Below, piece by piece: positions 4,705-6,780 of a stretch of 6,780 nt of DNA. The translations under genes and the position numbers were made by a program. The stretch covers positions 1-6,780 of the forward strand of contig DAOUBP010000124.1 of NCBI GenBank assembly GCA_034432655.1, in the 5' to 3' direction. Source of the stretch: DAOUBP01 sp034432655. GTDB lineage: Bacteria; Chloroflexota; Anaerolineae; CG2-30-64-16. Each line of letters opens with the position of its first letter. The stretch's first letter is position 1. The notes under the pieces are model-generated. The model saw nothing but the letters and a program-made list of their open reading frames with translations. It ran no database searches and was not told the origin of the DNA.

Positions 4705-5709
4705 ATGAATCCGACCATGTGGGCGCAGGCGCTGCGGATTATCCCGCGGCTGAACAAAGAAGAGTGGGATCGTTTGGATTTTGTCGCCAAGTGGCTGATC
4801 GCCACGCGTGCGGCGGTGCTGATCATGACATTTATCTCGGCAGCCATCGCCGGTATCTTTGCGTTTCGTGATGGCATGTTCCACCTGGGCCGCTGGGCGT
4901 TGGTGGCGATCGGGCTGGTGCTGGCGCACGCCACCAATAACCTGCTCAACGACTTGACCGATTACCGCCGGGGCGTGGACAAGGGCAATTACTTTCGGAC
5001 TCAATACGGCGCGCAGCCGTTGGAGCAGGGGCTGTGGACCGAGCGCGATCTGTTGCGATACGCCGGCATCACAGGGTTGATCGCGTTGGCCTGTGGGGTC
5101 TATTTCGTGGTCTTGCGCGGTTGGCCGGCTGTCGCGCTGTTGGCGGCCGGAGCGTTTTTCGTGCTGTTCTACACCTGGCCGCTCAAGTACATCGGCCTGG
5201 GCGAGATCGCGGTGATCCTGGTGTGGGGGCCGCTGATGGTCGGCGGCGGCTACTACGTCATCACCGGGCAGTGGAGCTGGCCGGTGGCGCTGGCCAGCCT
5301 GGCCTACGCGTTGGGCCCCACCACGGTGATCTTCGGCAAGCATATTGACAAGCATGACCCGGACAAGGCCAAAGGCATCCACACGTTGCCTGTGATCATC
5401 GGCGAAAAAGCGGCACGGGTTGTGGCGCGCGGCATGATGGCCCTGATGTACCTGACGGTTGTCGGCCTGGTGATCGCGGGTTTCTTCACCCCGGTGATGC
5501 TGGTTGTGTTGTTGGGGCTGATCAACCTGCCCCGGGTGTGGAAGATGTACAGCCAGCCCTATCCCAAGGAACGGCCGGCCGACTTTCCGCCCGAGGCCTG
5601 GCCCACCTATTTTGCTGCGGCCGCCTTTTTCCACAACCGTGGTTACGGGTTGTGGTTCATGCTTGGCCTGTTGGCCGATGCCATCTTACGCGTGACGGGG
5701 GTCATGTGA
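4705..5709 (+). CDS. UbiA-superfamily membrane prenyltransferase
   Basis: The product is 334 aa with about eight to nine membrane helices, slightly longer than the roughly 300 aa usual for UbiA/MenA enzymes. These enzymes transfer a prenyl chain from its diphosphate to an acceptor in the membrane, using Mg2+ held by two Asp-rich motifs. The first is clear: NDLTDYRRGVD at 82-92 (N82, D83, D86, D92), the MenA-like form with GxD at its end. The second is altered: KHIDKHDPDKAKG at 212-224 carries D215, D218 and D220 instead of a regular DxxxD, followed by HTLPVIIGEKAAR (226-238), which matches the usual downstream block. GLGEIAVILVWGP (164-176) also fits MenA-like proteins. ATG 4705 was chosen over GTG 4699 from ribosome-site spacing. 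The stop overlaps permease B by 4 nt. Family membership is firm; the acceptor (menaquinone precursor or another compound) is open. Confidence 0.93.
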   Translation: MNPTMWAQALRIIPRLNKEEWDRLDFVAKWLIATRAAVLIMTFISAAIAGIFAFRDGMFHLGRWALVAIGLVLAHATNNLLNDLTDYRRGVDKGNYFRTQYGAQPLEQGLWTERDLLRYAGITGLIALACGVYFVVLRGWPAVALLAAGAFFVLFYTWPLKYIGLGEIAVILVWGPLMVGGGYYVITGQWSWPVALASLAYALGPTTVIFGKHIDKHDPDKAKGIHTLPVIIGEKAARVVARGMMALMYLTVVGLVIAGFFTPVMLVVLLGLINLPRVWKMYSQPYPKERPADFPPEAWPTYFAAAAFFHNRGYGLWFMLGLLADAILRVTGVM

Positions 5710-6635
5710 CCGAAGCGACGAGCCTGAGCACCGCTTATCGGCCGCGCGGCCTGTGGCCGCGCGTGCTCGATCTGCCGGCCGTGCGGCGCAACGACGGGCT
5801 GCGCAGCTTCCTGGTGGCCACGTGGCTCGGCTGGCAGATCGAGTCCAATTGGGCCGATCCTTTTCTGTTCGCTGTGTATTCTGTGGTCAGGCCGATTGCC
5901 AGCGTGATGATCCTGGTGGTGATGTACAGCGTGATCACCCGAGGCGCGTTCCAGGAGCCGATCTTCCCCTACATTTACCTGGGCAATGCCCTGTACATCC
6001 TCGTCGGTCAGATCATCACCGGCGTGAGTTGGGCCATCATCGATGACCGCGAGCACTATCGGGTGGCCAAGCACCTTTATACAGCTCCGATCAGCGGTTA
6101 CACGTATCTTTTCGGCCGGGGGGTTGCGCGCCTGATTATCGGCACCATCTCGGTGCTGATCACGATCGGATTCGGCATGGTCGCGTTCAAGCTGCCGATC
6201 CGGTTGGGGGGTATTGACTGGCCGTTGTTGATCGTCAGCACCGGGTTGGGGGTGGCTGCGCTGGCCGCGTTGGGGCTGATGATCGGCGCATGGACCATGA
6301 CCATGGCGCGTCATTTCTGGTCCGTAGGCGAGGCTATCGCGGGCGCGCTGTATTTGTTCACCGGCGCGATCTTCCCGCTAGATATCCTGCCTGCGTGGTT
6401 GCGCTGGATCGGTTTTCTGTTTCCGGTAACTTACTGGCTGGAGGCAGCCCGTCGCGCTCTGCTGGGCGCGGGGATGCAGGGGTTCAAGACCTTCGCCAGC
6501 TTCTCTAACGCTGCGCTGCTGGGTGTCCTGGCCGCCTTCACCGTGGCGCTGTTGATCAGCTCCGTCTACTTCTACCGCTGGGCGTTGGCGAACTCCAAGG
6601 AGAAGGGGTTGCTGGATATGGAGACAGGGTATTAG
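5706..6635 (+). CDS. ABC-2 type permease B
   Basis: The product is 309 aa from a GTG start at 5706 that overlaps the UbiA stop by 4 nt (GTGA). GGGGG at 5697-5701 lies 4 nt upstream as a short-spaced ribosome site. Reading from further upstream, for example 5538, would overlap UbiA by about 170 nt with no benefit, so it was rejected. Residues 1-48 are cytoplasmic. Membrane segments are predicted at about 52-76, 88-110, 138-163, 172-196, 208-226 and 268-292. The coupling loop DDREHYRVAKHLYTAPIS (113-130) and the conserved block FTGAIFPLDILPAWLRWIG (218-236), leading into FPVTYWLEAARRALLG (239-254), mark the ABC-2 family. The layout parallels permease A, which supports a heterodimer using the single ATPase of the operon. 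This is the last gene of the operon; its stop codon touches a strong hairpin. Confidence 0.93.
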   Translation: MTEATSLSTAYRPRGLWPRVLDLPAVRRNDGLRSFLVATWLGWQIESNWADPFLFAVYSVVRPIASVMILVVMYSVITRGAFQEPIFPYIYLGNALYILVGQIITGVSWAIIDDREHYRVAKHLYTAPISGYTYLFGRGVARLIIGTISVLITIGFGMVAFKLPIRLGGIDWPLLIVSTGLGVAALAALGLMIGAWTMTMARHFWSVGEAIAGALYLFTGAIFPLDILPAWLRWIGFLFPVTYWLEAARRALLGAGMQGFKTFASFSNAALLGVLAAFTVALLISSVYFYRWALANSKEKGLLDMETGY

Positions 6636-6661
6636 AGGTTGGAGGTCGCACCTCCAACCTC
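6635..6661 (+). terminator. Strong hairpin directly at the operon end
   Basis: A perfect 12-bp stem, GAGGTTGGAGGT (6635-6646) with ACCTCCAACCTC (6650-6661), closes a CGC loop. Its first G is the last base of the permease B stop codon. No T run follows, so it is not a canonical intrinsic terminator; it may protect the 3' end or act with Rho. CCTCCA (6658-6663) can instead pair with TGGAGG (6672-6677), giving a weaker, mutually exclusive hairpin. Confidence 0.5.
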
Positions 6662-6680
6662 CAATATCCAATGGAGGCAA

Positions 6681-6773
6681 CAGATAGACATCACACATAG
6701 CGGAGTTCGCATCTGAGGATGCGAACAGGCGGCATCTGAGGATGCCGCGCTCCGATTGTGTGTGTTCTATCTG
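6681..6773. repeat. Cloverleaf-like inverted-repeat element with two TGAG-loop hairpins
   Basis: The outer arms are imperfect inverted repeats. CAGATAGA (6681-6688) pairs with an eight-base match at 6766-6773, CACACA (6692-6697) pairs with TGTGTG (6758-6763), and CGGAG (6701-6705) pairs with CTCCG (6750-6754). Inside are two perfect hairpins: TTCGCATC/GATGCGAA (6706-6713 with 6718-6725) and GCGGCATC/GATGCCGC (6729-6736 with 6741-6748). Both have a TGAG loop and share the 14-nt core GCATCTGAGGATGC. The element has no coding content. It resembles REP/BIME or MITE-type intergenic elements; no mobilising gene is in view. Confidence 0.75.
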
Positions 6774-6780
6774 CGTTCCC

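Noticed and set aside
4647..4871. Short + strand frame starting inside the tandem repeat (NQRISESANQRISES)
   Set aside because: The 8-bp repeat reads as a pseudo-peptide in any frame. The frame then runs out of phase through the UbiA gene.
4684..5634. 316-codon open frame on the minus strand
   Set aside because: It is antisense to the well-supported UbiA gene. Its translation is rich in H, Q, R, D and P with no domain or hydrophobic pattern, as expected for the complement of a GC-rich membrane-protein gene.
5538..5705. Upstream extension of permease B
   Set aside because: It would overlap the UbiA gene by about 170 nt and adds Arg/Pro/His-rich out-of-frame sequence. The GTG at 5706 has the typical coupled overlap.
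5643..6314. 223-codon minus-strand open frame opposite permease B
   Set aside because: Same shadow pattern: His/Asp/Arg/Gln-rich, no ribosome site, and the + strand frame encodes a recognisable ABC-2 permease.

Overview
The window is GC-rich, gene-dense bacterial DNA, and every supported gene lies on the + strand. The gene content (PspC and LiaF/toastrack-type envelope proteins, drug-exporter-type ABC genes, a UbiA prenyltransferase) and the repeat-filled spacers suggest a Chloroflexota bacterium of the Anaerolineae/Caldilineae type, probably from a metagenome. That assignment is inference from style; there is no rRNA or marker gene here.

Layout. Positions 1-287 hold no supported gene but carry a 42-nt direct repeat in two copies (88-129 and 154-195). 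Block 1 (288-2462) holds three membrane proteins: a 210-aa polytopic protein with an internal repeat, a 152-aa PspC-domain protein 11 nt behind it, and, after a 151-nt spacer, a 306-aa LiaF-like protein with an N-terminal membrane module and a C-terminal toastrack-type beta domain. All three carry a similar LiaI/LiaF-type membrane hairpin. The block looks like an envelope-stress sensing or buffering module. No histidine kinase, response regulator or PspA is in view.

Positions 2463-2726 form a 264-nt spacer with several GC-rich hairpins, a strong terminator-like stem (2592-2621, then TTTT), a plausible promoter (2629-2657) and a leader hairpin.

Block 2 (2727-6635) is a compact four-gene operon: ABC ATPase, ABC-2 permease A, UbiA prenyltransferase, ABC-2 permease B. 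ATPase/permease A and UbiA/permease B each overlap by 4 nt (ATGA and GTGA). Permease A and UbiA are separated by a 65-nt gap almost filled by an 8-bp tandem repeat. The likely working unit is one ATPase driving a heterodimer of the two permeases. The prenyltransferase between them suggests a link to a prenylated or lipid-like molecule, but the substrate cannot be read from sequence.

Positions 6636-6780 are non-coding: a perfect 12-bp hairpin at the stop codon, then a 93-nt imperfect inverted repeat enclosing two hairpins with identical TGAG loops. It resembles a REP/MITE-type intergenic element.

The most unusual points are the prenyltransferase embedded in the exporter operon with a shifted second aspartate motif, the tandem repeats at two gene junctions of that operon, the cloverleaf-like terminal repeat, and the three-fold repeated small membrane protein.
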